A stretch of 64,000 nucleotides of DNA from Aselliscus stoliczkanus (GCA_033961575.1 CM066738.1:70169478-70233477), one strand, 5' to 3'; positions 12,706-25,510 are shown, counted from the stretch's first letter. Made by a program: numbers and translations. The notes: generated by a model from the sequence alone, not told the origin.

Positions 12706-13799
12706 AAGAAGGCTGTGAAAATAAGGTGGGAATCCAGCATGGAAAAATGGAAATGTTTTTTGCCTGGACAATTTAGATGTAGGGGAGATATATTTGTATT
12801 AAACATTACAGTGAGTCTGGAGATATGGTGCTTTCTGAAGATATTATTACAATTTTATCTAAATACTATAGATTGATTTCTCTTATTTTTACCATCTACC
12901 TGATTATTGGCTAGTTATTCTGGTGCTGCTTTCAGTTAATTCATCATTCTGTGAAATTTCAAGCAGAAACCTGGTAATTCTGATTACCACCTACCTGTCC
13001 CCAACTTGCGATGACTTTCAGGGTCTTCACTTAAATTTCCATTGGCAGTGTCCCTTTTCATAAGCCTGGTTTGCCCACCCTTTCCTTGCTTGCCTTTATT
13101 CTGTTAGGATCTTACCTTTCACTGACTCAGGGCTCATCTGTACTCTGTGTGTTGGCGGTAATGCGAAAGGCGCCCAGCAACCAAATGGTCCCCAAATTGA
13201 AACCAGGTACTCCCTCTCCTGGTGTTACCCTAAGAACCCTCACATGGTAAGAATCAGTGGGGTATTCCTCAAAGGAGGTGGGAAGGGTGAGCTTCTCATG
13301 GTTTGGAGGGAGTGGCAGTAGGGAGCAATGAGGGAGGGAGGCAGTTACTCTCACCAAGTGCCTTCATGGCCAGCATTTGTCATCAGCAGTTGAAAAGTTC
13401 TTACCTGGATCAAGGCAATCTCAGCAAATGGACCAAAGGAATCCTCTCTGAGTTCAGAGTTTTTCTCTCCTCCTCTGCAGAAACCACAGCTCCAAGACAA
13501 AGGGAACAGCAAGATCACGCAGACCCCACAGGGCAGGGGTGAACATTGAGTGTTATACTCCTCCATGGTTAAGGATGGTCATTGTTGTGTGGAGAAATAC
13601 TATTAGAACTCCCAATTGCAGGTCATTTTTCTAATACTACATTTCATAATAAGCTGAAGCTTAGTTTCCTTATATTATTTTTATTAAGGCCTCTTAACAC
13701 ATCAAAATAGTATTTATGAAGTGTTTCAAAAACCCATTGGGTAAAAATTCAAAGGATAACAAGGATAAAAGAATAAACTAGAGGAAGAAAGTAAGGAAC

Positions 13800-14000
13800 T
13801 TGTATTTCCTGACCATTTACTATTAGAATTTAAGATGTGTCAAGCACTCTAAATGATCTTACTTAAGCCTATAACAACCTAAAATGCAGGCTTTAGGAGG
13901 GGTCTGACTCGGGGATGGGGGGTAAGTAACTTGCACATAGGTAGTGAGCTGTATGTAAGGTAGAATTTGAATTCAAGCCTGCCTAATGCTGAGGCTGTGT
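13800..14000 (+). mobile_element. MIR relic
   Basis: CAAGCACTCTAAATGATCTT, AAGTAACTTGCACATAGGTA and GAATTTGAATTCAAGCCTG follow the MIR order. Confidence 0.6.
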
Positions 14001-14337
14001 TCCTCCTTTATGCTAAGCAGGCAGAACACAATAAACCCATGGGCTAGGTGAGGTGTATGTGGGAACACAGGGACATAGGTGTGTTTCTCTGGTCTTCAAT
14101 GTCCTCAATTAGGGTTAAATTGAATACTTTTTAAACTGTTTTCGAGACATAAAAGTATTGCCTATGTATGGCCTCCATTAATGTTGACTGACCTATATCG
14201 TAGATATCCAAAATTATATAACAGATATTAGTTGAGATGGGCATAGCCCAGGCAGGAAAAGCAAACAATATAATGTTGTGACTACATTGACTTGCATTTA
14301 AAGTGTCCATTTATGTAGACCTTAGCCATAGTTTAGT

Positions 14338-14338
<1 letters not shown>

Positions 14339-14380
<42 letters not shown>
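14339..14380. repeat. (AT)n microsatellite
   Basis: About 20 AT units directly abut the T-rich end of the minus-strand SINE that follows. Confidence 0.95.
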
Positions 14381-14394
<14 letters not shown>

Positions 14395-14811
14395 AAGATT
14401 TTATGGGGGAATTAGGAGATGGGAACAGACAAGTTTTTTGTTGTTGTTGTTGTTCTTCAGTCTAGTTGTGGAGGACATTGCTTCACTGGCCCATGTTGAT
14501 ATTATCATTGCGCTCTTCCTGGGTGAGGCAGTCGCTCGCTGGCCTCTGGATGGCCGCTCATGGCGGCTCTTGGCAGCTCACGCTGGCTGCCAGCTGCTCA
14601 TTCTGACTGCTGGCCACTCACTGTAGCCTATGGCAGCCCACTGTAGCAGGGGCTGCAGCCTACACTATTGCCGGGGCTTGCGCAGCCGAGCTCCAGGTGG
14701 AGCTGTTGTTAGCTGTAGAGGACAGTGTCACTGGCCTTTATATGTGGGATCAGAACCGGGGCCGCTGGCATCCCAATCCAGTGCTTAACCACCCAGCCAC
14801 TCAGCCGGCCC
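14381..14811 (-). mobile_element. Long SINE, family A, two internal units
   Basis: It opens with a T run and AAGATTTTATGGGGGAATT and ends CACTCAGCCGGCCC. The centre has two internal repeat units, one diverged, and a GTTGTTGTTGTTGTT expansion sits in the normally conserved CTTTTGTTCTTCAG segment. Confidence 0.9.
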
Positions 14812-15563
14812 AATATTTTTTGATCATATTAAAAATACAATTTTTACAAAGGTAAAGTTTTGGTAAACTTTTTAACGAACAAACATTGTTCACTGTTATA
14901 CTCCTAAAAACATATCTGGGATTAACATTAAAAATTAAATTGATTTTTCTCCTTAGCTGTATATTTTTGATGGTTTCTATTTCTGCTGAGGAATAAAATG
15001 TCTCCAGGGTGGTATTATCCTGCTATTTAGCATTATATTTACTTTATGAATATATTGGGTATTTCCCCATGTGTCTGTGATACATGGCTCTTCTTTGGGA
15101 CCATTTTCTACATTATGCTATGGCTTACTTTGTAAGAAGTGCTGTCATACTTATTTTATCTAGAGTTATCTGGAACATTTGGGCCTCTTTGATTTATGTG
15201 AGTGAATGAGAGAAAACCATCAATATATCTAAATAATGAAAAGATAGCAGATGAGATAGCCCAGTCAAGTAGTGAGGAGACCAGATTTCTTCAGAGTTTC
15301 CTGCCTGCCATGGACACGCTGGAGGTGACCTTGTGCCTGAGGGTGACCGGCATTGCTCTCAGCTCATCAGTCCAGAGGCTTCTGAACAAGTCTGAGGTTG
15401 GGGAACCTGTTCCAACCAGAGAAGCACAGAGGGGGTTGTGGCTTCCTGTGACATGGCTCAAGGCTCATTCCCCCTAAGAGATAAGTGGTACCTCGCTTCC
15501 CTGGGGTCTAAAGAAGATCTCAGAGTTAGCTGGACTTTTGTCATTAAGCTCGGGGAGAAAAGC

Positions 15564-15629
<66 letters not shown>
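15564..15629. repeat. (GATA)n microsatellite
   Basis: Sixteen and a half perfect GATA units. Its link to GATA6 is a coincidence of name unless factor binding is shown; tandem GATA could in principle bind GATA factors. Confidence 0.97.
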
Positions 15630-18600
15630 GTCACTTGGAGTACCATAGAAAATGGGAGTGAAATCCTGAGGTTTCTCTTTCTGCATTTGAGTCCCTACCC
15701 ATGAGGCAGCCCATAAAGGGAAAATTATGGGGTTCCAACCAATAGGTTCCTTGTGAAAGACCTACAATCTATATACACAGAACCATCCCTGTGTATATAA
15801 CATATAACCATTCCATAATAATCAGCTTCCTGGTCCAGAGGGTCTGAGACGGCAGGCAAATGCCCTGTGCTCCTCTACCCCCATCTGGCTTAGTGTTGTG
15901 TTCAGAGATATCTTTTCTCCCTTTTGGTCCAGTGTTCACTTCAGCAGAGTTCACCTGTATGAACAAATTTGTGGGAAGGAGGGAGGTAGATGCCTAGTAC
16001 CCCGCCAGGGACAGCTGCTTCTCTAACATACTGGCTCCAGGACTGATGGTGGGTTCTGGATAGCACCTATTTGAATGCACTCAAAGTGTATGGACTGACT
16101 TAATGCTCTTTCATCAAGTATATTTAAAAGTTCCACAAATAGAATGATTTCATTTGGTAGGTGTAGACCAATGGTTTTCAACTCTGGCTACCTGTTAGAA
16201 TCATCTGGAGAGCTAAAAATCTCAGGGATTATATTTCTCTAATGAAGTGAAAATGGAAAAAGAGGACATTCTAACAGACTATTTCTTTCTGAAACCAACC
16301 TCCAGCTCCTTACCTGCCCTTAATTAATATTATTGGAGTTGACCGAAATAAAAACATCATATCTCATCCACCTCCCCTACCTGCCACCCACGGAGCAAGA
16401 AGATGAAGGGGTGAGGAAACAGAACTCGGCACCGTGTATGCCTGATGACCCCATACGCGAATGGTAGGATGCTGTGGCAAATCAGGATTAGCCCTTCCTT
16501 CAGTTGGAGATTCTTCCTGCAGGGTCCATAGTACTAACATTTCTAACCTATCCCATCTCCCAATCTGCACACCTGCTTGCAGTCACTTAAATGGGAAGGA
16601 AAGTCAAGAACAAGAAGAAGTTCCTTTTCTCTCGCACAAGCCATCTTAGTGACAGAAGTGGGACTGCCTGAATGTCATTCTGTACTTAGTAACAGAGCAA
16701 AAAAAGAACTCTGGAATGTCCCAGAGAAGAGGGTCAGGTTTTTCCTAAGATGAAGATTACAGCTTCCTAGTTGAGAAGGAATTTCCAAGGATGGATACCT
16801 GGAGAATCAGAATTAGGGAGAGGTGGGGGCTGACTTGTTCTGCTTGATGGCTGGTCTTTAAGTGTGTTTGGCTTCTGTTTCTGTAGAATAATACTTAAGA
16901 AAAAAGAAAGTGAGGGAAAGTTAGATCTAGAGACAACTAGAGGCTCAAACTATTACTTTTTTTATGGTTGATGCTGCAGCTTTTTCCTTTTATGGTTAGT
17001 CCATAAAAGATGATAGGGGGATCTGGTTTTCTATCACCTAGTTTGAGTGGAGCTTTCACTGCCTGGGAACGCACAGCCCAGTTGGAATATATGTGGAAAA
17101 CCTTTCAGATGGGCTTTGGGACTCAGTTTGTTTCATTCATTTCAAAACTGTGGTTTGATAGATATCTTGGTGATAATGTTGTAAAGAAAAACCTGATAGA
17201 CAAACTGTTTAGCTTAATTACTGCCAGCATTCACATTACTTTGAAAGTATAGGACATTTAGGAAAATCTTGGTTCAAGTCACACAGAAGACAGTTTCACA
17301 CCCTGTCCTCTAAGGCTACCTGAGCCAGATCAATGACAAGGTTATTCTGGTCACAGTTGCAGAAATATTGTAAAAAGCAAAACTAATTCAAAACAAATAA
17401 AAAAATAAAATAAAAGCAAACTTCAGAGTGGATTTTAGTAAGGAATATAAACGGGTTTCAAAAGCATGATGGTCATGTGACTTTCCAGCTTCCGTAGTCC
17501 GTGCTGGTGCTTTGTGAATATTTAGGTAGGAAGGAAGGGTTTGGTCAGGCTGGAGGGGAGACCAGAGGAAAGGGGTGGGGGAGCTGGTCCTTGCCTTGGG
17601 AACATGAGAGGGGAGTGTGGCCAGCACCTTCTAGGCTGGGGTTGGGAGCTGAGGCAAGATCCAGGTGCAGGCACAGGTTGTGTAACTCACTCTGAAACAC
17701 CAGTACAGCACTCCAGGGAGGGTGCTGGTTCTGTTAACTGTGCCAGGCAGGATCTGAAATTATGCTAGGGGATGGATGTGTGAGACCCAGCCCCTTTGAG
17801 CTGTGGAGTACCCTGCATCTTTCTCAAACACTTTCCAGGTTCAAAATGAACACTTTCAAAGAGGAATTAACACATCTGAGGAACAAAATTGAACTGTGCC
17901 TTTACATTTTAAGTACAGAAAATTTAAGAAATGTATCACTGTGATAGACACAAGGAAGGTAGATTTAAGAATATCCAGGTACACTCCAAATAAAGTTGTT
18001 TCTTATTCCCTATTTTACGGTTGGAAACTCTAGATTTAGATGACTGGGCAATATTAAGTAAGGAAATCTGTGAGCATCTTTAAGTGGCTAGGGTGTAAAA
18101 TAGAACAAAACAGAATTATTATATTTCTTAGCAGTCAGCAGCCATTTCTAAAAATCTCTTCATGTCAGATTAAAAAAAAAAAAGATTTTTCCAGGTCAAG
18201 GATATATTCCCAGATTTATGAAGTAATGTTGGAAAATAATTGTGTCCATATAAAACAACTCCCTTCAAAAGAAGAAATAAAAATACCCTTTAGGAATGGC
18301 AAAGGAGGGAAGCTGTGCCTTATGTCTAAGTACAAATGGAAGAGAATAGCATTATTAAAAATCACTTTTAATGGAACAGCGTGGCCCACCACACATCCAA
18401 AATAGTTTTCATTTCCATGGTTTCTTCCTCAATAATTGGATCTTCTAAATCATTTCAGGAAGAAAAACTGAAAGTAGATGTTGTGTCTAAATTCTTTTAA
18501 ACTCATGGGCCTGTGTTCAACTGAAAGCTCTACTACATAAAGATAAGTTGTAAATTCATACAGTGTTTGACAGGGTGTTTCAAGGTTGACCAGGAAGGTG

Positions 18601-19079
18601 CTTACCTACTAACCTGCCCCTCTATCTGCCACTTGCTTTAGGTCTTTCTTATCCCAAGAAGGATACAGTAGCTCACAGGCTTGCTGAAGCACATGACTGT
18701 CACGTCATGTGAGGTGAGAGGTGGTCCAGTGTGTGCCTGTCCTTTAGGGAAAATGAAGGAAGCTGAGGAACACACGATGTCCCTTAGACAGGTAAGAGGC
18801 TTTACCTTTAAGACTCTTTTCCATTCACAGTATTATCTCTTGAGGACTTTCCAGGAAATTTAGGGGTCACTTTAATTTTTGCTTTTTAATAATAAGAATG
18901 AGAACTTCTTCATTTCAAATGATAAAATCAAATTTGTTTCCTGGATATTTTCCTTCTACCTCATCATCATCATTAGCATTTAATGATGTCATCATTAGAG
19001 TTTAATGAGAAATAAAAATTTAGGAAAATATTAAGAAGTAAAAATAAAAAGAAAAATGTCACATATTTTCAACAATTAA
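15630..19079. other. Intergenic, mostly unrecognised
   Basis: Only the MER5-like relic at 16169 is recognisable. No reading frame exceeds 111 codons. Confidence 0.55.
16169..16227 (+). mobile_element. MER5-like hAT relic
   Basis: CAATGGTTTTCAACTCTGG and TTAGAATCATCTGGAGAGCT match the start of the mammal-wide MER5 element. Only the first part is recognisable. Confidence 0.55.
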
Positions 19080-20690
19080 AATATCAAAAAATCGGCAGCA
19101 AGAGAAAGACAGCAGGTTACATACAAAGGAACTCCTGTTAGACTAACAGCTGACTTGTCTACAGAAACTCTGCAGGCCAGAAGGGAGTGGCAGGAGATAT
19201 TCAAAGTAACACAAAATAAAGGCCTACAACCAAGATAGCTCTACCCAGCTCGGCTATCATTTAAAATTGAAGGAGAAATAAAGGGCTTAAGGAATTCATT
19301 ACCACCAAGCCAGCATTGCAAGAAATGTGAAACAAAAAAAAACAAAACAAAAAAATGGGTAAACAAGCTAACCCAGGACGACCAGGAATACAAATAACAA
19401 AATGGCAATACATATGCACCTATCAATAATCATTTTAAATGTGAATGGGCTAAATGCTCCAATCAAAAGACAGAGAGTGGCTGAGTGGATAAGAAAATAG
19501 GACACACGTATATGCTGTTTACAGATGGAATAAGATATTTCATGCAAATGGAAATGAGAAAAAAAAAAGCTGGAGTACCAATATTTATTTTGGACAAAAT
19601 AGACTTTAAAATGAAGACTACAATAAAAGACAAAGAAGGGCACTATAACCCTAATAAACATCTATGCACCCAACATAGGAACTCCTAATTACATATAGCA
19701 GATTTTGACAGGCATGAAGACAGAGATCAACAGTAATACTATCATAGTAGGGGATTTAAACACCCCTTTGTCACCAATGGACAGACCCTTTAGACAGAAA
19801 ATCAACACAGAAAGAGGGGCCTTAAATGACACTTTAGATCAGCTGAACTTAGTTGATATTTTTAGAGCATTTCACCCTGAAAAAAACAGAATATACGTTC
19901 ATCTCAAGTACACGTGGGACATTTTCCAAGATAGACCACGTTAGGCCACAAAACAAGTCTCAGTAAATTTAAGAAGATTGAAGTCATATCAAGCAGATAT
20001 AAAGGAAAAACTGATGGTTGCTGGCTGGGAGGGAGTGGGGATGAGGGAGAGGGGGAAGGTTTTGGACAGTGTAGGTGGGTGACTACAATGTTGCCGCAGG
20101 GATATGGGGGCAGTTCTGGGAATGTAATTGATAATGTTGTGAAGAGAATATTATGTTGCGTGAAATAAGTCAGTCGGAGAAAGACAAGTACCATATGATC
20201 TCACTTATATGTGGAATCTGAAAAACTGAATGAATGATCAAAGTAAACAGACTCATAGATATAGAGGAAAAACTGAGGGTTGCTAGTTGGGAGTGGGGTG
20301 GGGATAAGGAAGAAGGGGAAGGGATTAGACAGCATAAATAGGCAACTACAATATTACCACAGGGATATGAAACACAGTTCGGGGAATATAATAATGTTGT
20401 AAAAATTTTGGATGGAGTAGAGACTAGATCACTGCACTGTACACCTGAAGCTGATGTTGTATAATATTGTATGCCAACTGTAACTGAATATATAGATAGT
20501 CACGGGATGTGGAGTATACTGTGGAAGGGAGTCAAAGGAAATGTAATAGATATGAATGATATGGGGGGGAGTGGGGTGGCGAACTGGGGGAGGGGGTTGT
20601 CACTTTTGGGGGTAAAGAGTATAACTATTGCATTGTGTTGTACACCTGAAACTAATAAAAAAAAAGAAAGAAAAAAAATATTAAAAAATG
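19080..20690 (+). mobile_element. L1-type element: endonuclease part joined to a repeated 3' UTR
   Basis: Between about 19.40 and 19.98 kb broken frames read as the start of L1 ORF2, the endonuclease domain, with LNAPIKRQ, KEGHYN and GDLNTPLSPMDR. At about 19.99 kb this passes directly into L1 3'-UTR-like sequence (ATATGATCTCACTTATATG), with no reverse transcriptase region. A 3' UTR segment of about 260 bases occurs at least twice. The A-rich end is at about 20.66-20.68 kb. A weak A-rich target duplication may flank it (19079 and 20677). Dead copy. Confidence 0.8.
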
Positions 20691-20719
20691 GTATTTTGAG
20701 GCTATTTTAGAGGCCTTTT

Positions 20720-22180
20720 TTTCAACATAGTGATTGTTTTAAAACTTAACATAGACATAAAGAGTGAAAATGCAAGATATAGACATTCTTAGGAAAAAGA
20801 TATTTGCAGTAAAAATATCTGAAAAGGGACTCATATCCAGAATATTAAAAAGTTCCTACAAATTAATAAGAAAAAGACAATCTAATGGAAAAATGGGCAA
20901 AAGACTTGAATGGGCACATCACTAAAAAAAAGATATTCAAATGGCCAATAAACATAAAAAAGAGGCCAGCCGAGTGGCGCAGTGATTAAGAGCTGGTTTT
21001 GGGATGCCAGTGGCCCCAGTTCGGATCCCACATATGAGGGCCAGTGAAACTGCCCTCTACAGCTAACAACAGCTCCACCTGGAGCTGGGATGCATGAGCC
21101 CCGGCAACGGTGTAGGCTGCAGCCCCTGCTGCAGTGGGCTGCCATAGGCTACAATGAGTGGGTGGCAGCCAGCGTGAGCAGCTGGCAGCCAGCGTGAGCT
21201 GCCAATAGCCACAGTGAGCGACCATCCAGAGGCCGGCAACCGATCTGCCTCATCCGGGAAGAGCGCAATGATGATTCACCAACAGTGAAGCAACATCCTC
21301 TGCAACTAGACTGAAGAACAAAAAGACAGCAACTTGTCTGTTCCCCTCCCCCAATTCCCCAATAAAATCTTTAAAAAACAAACAAACAAACAAACAAAAA
21401 ACATATAAAAAAGGATTCAACCTCATTAGTCATAAGGGAAATGCAAATTAAAACCACAAGAATGTACTGCTAAACATCTCCCAAATGACAAAAATTAAAG
21501 TGACTGATACTATCAGGTGTTGGTGAGAGTATGAAGCAACTGGAACTCTCATATTCTTCTCATGAGAGCATAATTTGTTACAATTCTTTGGAAAACTTTG
21601 AGTCAGAATTTGTTAAAAATAAACATACATACTCAGCAGAAATGTGTACATTTGTGCAATATAAGGCACATGCAAGACTATTCATTGTGACACCATTTGT
21701 AGTAGCCAAAAACTAGAAACAAGAAAATGTCCATCAACAGTGGAATAGATAAGAGTGTTATACAGGGAATACCATGCAGCAATAAGAAAGAATTACTGCT
21801 AAATGCAGCAGTGTGGATCAATCTCACAACTGTAAATTCACCATAAGATAACAGATGCAAAGAAATACATAATGTTTGGTCCCACTTATATACTTCAAAA
21901 TTAGACAAAACTTATTTAAGATAATGCATGTTTGGGTAATGGTTCCTTTTTGTGGAGTAGTGACTGAGAGGAGGCCTGAGGGAGTTTTGGGAGCGCTAGC
22001 AATGTTTGTATTCTTGTTCTGGGTGTGTATATCTCTGCACTCACTTAGAAAAAAATGTATTGAGTAATAAGTCCATGGTTTTACACACTCTTCTATATGT
22101 AAAATGTCAAGAAAGATCCACTTTAAAAATTGTCATTTAACAAAGAAAAAGACACCGTTTTCAAGATGTTTGTGAAGAGT
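20720..22180 (+). mobile_element. Old L1 3' end, interrupted by a SINE
   Basis: ORF2-end and 3' UTR wording (TGGGCAAAAGACTTGAATGG, GTAGCCAAAAACTAGAAAC, CATCAACAGTGGAATAGAT) is recognisable on both sides of the SINE at 20963-21398. Strongly decayed. Confidence 0.75.
20963..21398 (+). mobile_element. Long SINE, family A, nested in L1
   Basis: Head GGCCAGCCGAGTGGCGCAGTG, full body, tail CAATAAAATCTTTAAA then (CAAA)n. The imperfect target duplication AAACATAAAAAAG lies at 20950 and again at 21399. It splits an older L1, so it is younger. Confidence 0.9.
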
Positions 22181-22302
22181 TAATTTTTTTTTTGTAAAAT
22201 GAATAAGAAAAGGTAACATTTAAAATTTAGTGTATTCTTTTATATAAAATGTGATGTTAAACATGTGAAACAAATTAAAATTATATACTATAACTAAAAG
22301 TA

Positions 22303-22873
22303 TGAAGGTCTGACAATTAAGTTCGCAAACTCATCCTAGAAAAAGTGCTATATACTTCATTGCTGAATATCACTATGGTCACCTTTGAATACTCCCCTTG
22401 GGAAGCTATGCACCAATGCCAGTGCCTATTCTACCCTTCAAAGCAATTTTGGAATTCTTTTTCTAGAATGGCCATCAGAGCTCTCATTGTATTACCCTTG
22501 ATATCCTGAATATCATCAAAATGTCTTCTTTTCAATATTTCCTTTATCTTCGGGTAAAGAAAGAAGTCATTAGATGCCAGATCAGGTGAGTAGGGAGGGT
22601 GGTCGAATACAGTTATTTGTTTACTGGCTAAAAACTCCCTCACAGACAAGCTGTGTGAGCTGGTGCATTGTCATGATGCAAGAGCCATAAATTGTTGGCA
22701 AAAAGTTCGGGTTGTCTAACTTTTTCATGTAGCCTTTTCAGCGCTTCCAAATAGTAAACTTGGGTAACTGTTTGTCCAGTTGGTACTAATTCATACTGAA
22801 TAATCCCTCTAATATCAAAAAACGGTTAGCAATATTGTTGCAACAAGTTCATGAACTTAATCGTCAGGCCTCA
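22303..22873 (-). mobile_element. mariner deletion derivative, copy 2
   Basis: Terminal repeats TGAAGGTCTGACAATTAAG and its partner (ending GTCAGGCCTCA) are flanked by TA at 22301-22302 and 22874-22875. At 571 bases it is less than half of a full mariner. On the minus strand the transposase C-terminus survives, with HHDNAPAHTA (second Asp) and YSPDLASNDFF (third Asp); the N-terminal DNA-binding region and first catalytic Asp are deleted. It ends with a stop after the NCFEG motif. Confidence 0.92.
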
Positions 22874-23139
22874 TATAGTTATAAACCTTGTAAAAATACT
22901 GCATCCAACATTTCACATAACATAAAAAACCAAGTTTCATGTTACTAAAAATTAATTACTGCTATCATTTCTGATGTCTATTGTAAGATTAAAATTTGTT
23001 AACCCTTTTCCTCTTGAAGGACTGAGTAATTTAAAATTCAGAGATATTAAAAATGCTATAATGAATATCTTGGTGAATAATTTTTTTCTATTGTTCAAAT
23101 TATTTGCAGATGCTGGAATTACTGGGTTAGAGTTGTGTG

Positions 23140-23547
23140 TTTTTTTTAACATTTTATTAGGGAATTGGCAGAGGGAAACGGGCAAGTTGCTGTCCTTTTG
23201 TTCTTCAGTCTAGTTGTGGAGGACATCGTTTCACTGGCCTATGTCGGTATTGTGATCATTGCGCTCTTCCCAGGTGAGGCAGATCCGTCGCTGGCCACTG
23301 GATGGCCTCTCATGGGAGATCTTGGCAGCTCATGCTGGCTGCTGGCCACTCACACCGGCTGCCAGCCACTCATGGTAGCTTTAAGGCAGCCCATTGCCGC
23401 TTCTCTGCAGCCTACACTATCGCCAGCCAACTCTCGGCAGCCCAGCTCCAGGTGGAGCTTTTGTTCTCCATCTTAGCTGTACAGGGCTCGGTGCCCAGAG
23501 CTGGCGTCCCAAGCCAACTCTTAACCAACGCGCCACTCAGCTGGCCC
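23140..23547 (-). mobile_element. Long SINE, family A, diverged
   Basis: T run, AACATTTTATTAGGGAATTG, conserved CTTTTGTTCTTCAGTCTAG, ending CACTCAGCTGGCCC. It has two internal units and a partly variant-type centre (GCCAACTCTCGGCAGCCCAG). Confidence 0.88.
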
Positions 23548-23676
23548 AATACAGAGATTTTTAACTCTTAATATATGTTATCAAATTGTTCTCCTAAAGG
23601 GCTGCTCCAGTATATGCTCCTACCAGCAACATGTGATTGTCCTTACTTCACTAAAATTTCACTGATGCTGTTTTTT

Positions 23677-23794
23677 TTTTAATTTTTTTTTTATTTCTTT
23701 TGAGGGCAGTGTCACTGACCCTCATATGTGGGACCCGAACCGGAGCCACTGGCGTCCCAAGCCAGCGGTTAACCACTGCGCCACTCGGCCGGCT
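23677..23794 (-). mobile_element. Short tRNA-monomer SINE, family C
   Basis: It consists only of the tRNA-like head of family A plus an A/T-rich tail (complement: GAGGGCAGTGTCACTGACC through CGCCACTCGGCCGGC). The perfect 15-bp target duplication CTGATGCTGTTTTTT lies at 23662-23676 and 23795-23809, so it moved as a unit and is not a truncated copy. Confidence 0.93.
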
Positions 23795-24278
23795 CTGATG
23801 CTGTTTTTTACATGTTTCTTTAATCCTTGCTAATTTGATTTGTGAAAATGGCATCTCATTGCAAAGATCAACACTTATTCCAAAAATACTGCATTTGCTG
23901 AAAACGTTACTTTTCCATTTGTCTGCAGAATAGGTTTATTAGCCACATCAGACTGTCTGAAAACCCAAATAATGTCCAGCTTTAAAATGCTTGTTGAGCA
24001 GACATTTGAAGAGTCATTTAAAAATCTTTTTGTTTCCAGTTTTGTCTTATAAATAAAAATAATTTATAAATATTCCAGTTTGCATCCTAAAAAGTAAAAG
24101 CTCTTCTTTGAAAATATAACTACAATACCATAATCATACCTAAAAAAGATAATTCTTTAGTTTTATTAATTACCCAGTCAACATTCACATTTTCCCTTTG
24201 TCTTGTAAATGTGTGTGAATGTATTTTTTTAAATTTAGATCTAATAAGTCTATACATTGCGATTGGTAGATATGTCTC

Positions 24279-24295
24279 ATTTCTTTCTTTCTTTT

Positions 24296-24371
<76 letters not shown>

Positions 24372-24505
24372 AGCTGAGCCATCCTGCCACCTGTTGGCAG
24401 CTCAGCTGCAGCTAAGCTCAGGCTGGGCATCGAACTGCTGTTGCTCAGAGCTCAGCTCACACTCTCGAGCAAGATCTTAACCAACTGAGCCACTCGGCGG
24501 GCCCT
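24279..24505 (-). mobile_element. Short SINE, family B, with (TTTC)n tail
   Basis: The family B body (AGCTGAGCCATCCTGCCACC through CACTCGGCGGGCCC) is preceded by about 90 bases of TTTC, its expanded A-rich tail on the other strand. The target duplication GATATGTCTC lies at 24269-24278 and 24506-24515. Confidence 0.93.
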
Positions 24506-24755
24506 GATATGTCTCTTTTAATTTATCGTTTTCTGTATGACTTCTTTTTTACCCTAGATTTGTTGTTGTAGATGATGTTCAGAGAGTGGTTGTTAGTCCT
24601 ATAGAGTTCTTACAGACTGGATTGTACTGATTGCCTCCCTGTGGTGTTTTTTTAAACATGTTCACCTATTCCTTACTTTTTTAATAAGTTGATAGTTAGC
24701 TCTTAAGGCTTGATAAAATGCAGATTTAAAAAAAAATCAAGATTACGTGCATACT

Positions 24756-25206
24756 GGGCTGGCTGAGTGGCATGTTGGTTAAGAGCTGGCTTGGGATGCC
24801 AGCAGCCCCGGTTTGAAGCCCACGTATGAGGGCCAGTGACACTGCCCTCTACAGCTAACAACAGCTCCACCTGGAGCTGGGCTACTGTGAGTCCCAGGGA
24901 CAGTATAGCTACATCCCTTGCTGCATGGGCTGCCATAGGCTACAGAGAGTTGCCAGCAGCCAGCATGAGCGTCCGGCAGCCGGTGTGAGCTGCCAAGAGC
25001 CTCTGTGAGCGTCCGTCCAGAGGCCAGAGACCTATCTGTCTCACCTGGGAAGAGTGCAATGATGATACCAACATGGGCCAGTGAAGCAATGTCCTCCACA
25101 ACTAGACTGAAGAACAAAAGGACAGCAACTTGTCTGTTCCCCTTCCCCAATTCCCCAACGCTGTTCCTCTCCCTCAATTCCCCAATAAAAAAATTTAAAA
25201 AAAAAG
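24756..25206 (+). mobile_element. Long SINE, family A
   Basis: Head GGGCTGGCTGAGTGGCATG, full body, doubled tail ending CAATAAAAAAATTTAAA. The 17-bp target duplication (two mismatches) lies at 24739-24755 and 25207-25223. Confidence 0.92.
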
Positions 25207-25510
25207 AAGATTACCTACATACTTCCCTTAAGAGTTTCATAATGTCTAGTTGTCTTTTTTTATGATGTTTGTAGCCATTGATGGTCATTGCCTGGATAAT
25301 GAATTTATTAGGGCATGCAAAATGGTAGTTAATCCTTTAATTTCTTCTTTGTTTGTTAGTTGGACTACCTCAGTAAATACAGTCTTCTCCCTCCACTATT
25401 TAGTTTTCCTGAGATATAGTTTATATAGGAAAGGCAGATTAAATGCTTTCCTTATCAGTTTTCAAAATAATGAGTTAATCCCCTGCTATTTTCCACAGAT
25501 GAACAATAAA

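Larger units (their letters stand above)
22900..23900. mobile_element. Old L1-like repeat interrupted by two SINEs
   Basis: AATGCTATAATGAATATCTT, GATGCTGGAATTACTGGG and GCTCCTACCAGCAACATGTG are familiar old-repeat phrases on both sides of the SINEs. Confidence 0.45.

Noticed and set aside
15458..15686. Ile-Tyr-Leu-Ser repeat frames
   Set aside because: Translations of the (GATA)n array.
22431..22649. Mariner transposase frame as an active gene
   Set aside because: It lacks the DNA-binding half and the first catalytic Asp and sits inside a deletion derivative.
24211..24480. Frames of Phe-Leu-Ser or Lys-Glu-Arg repeats (also at 4421)
   Set aside because: Translations of (TTTC)n microsatellites.
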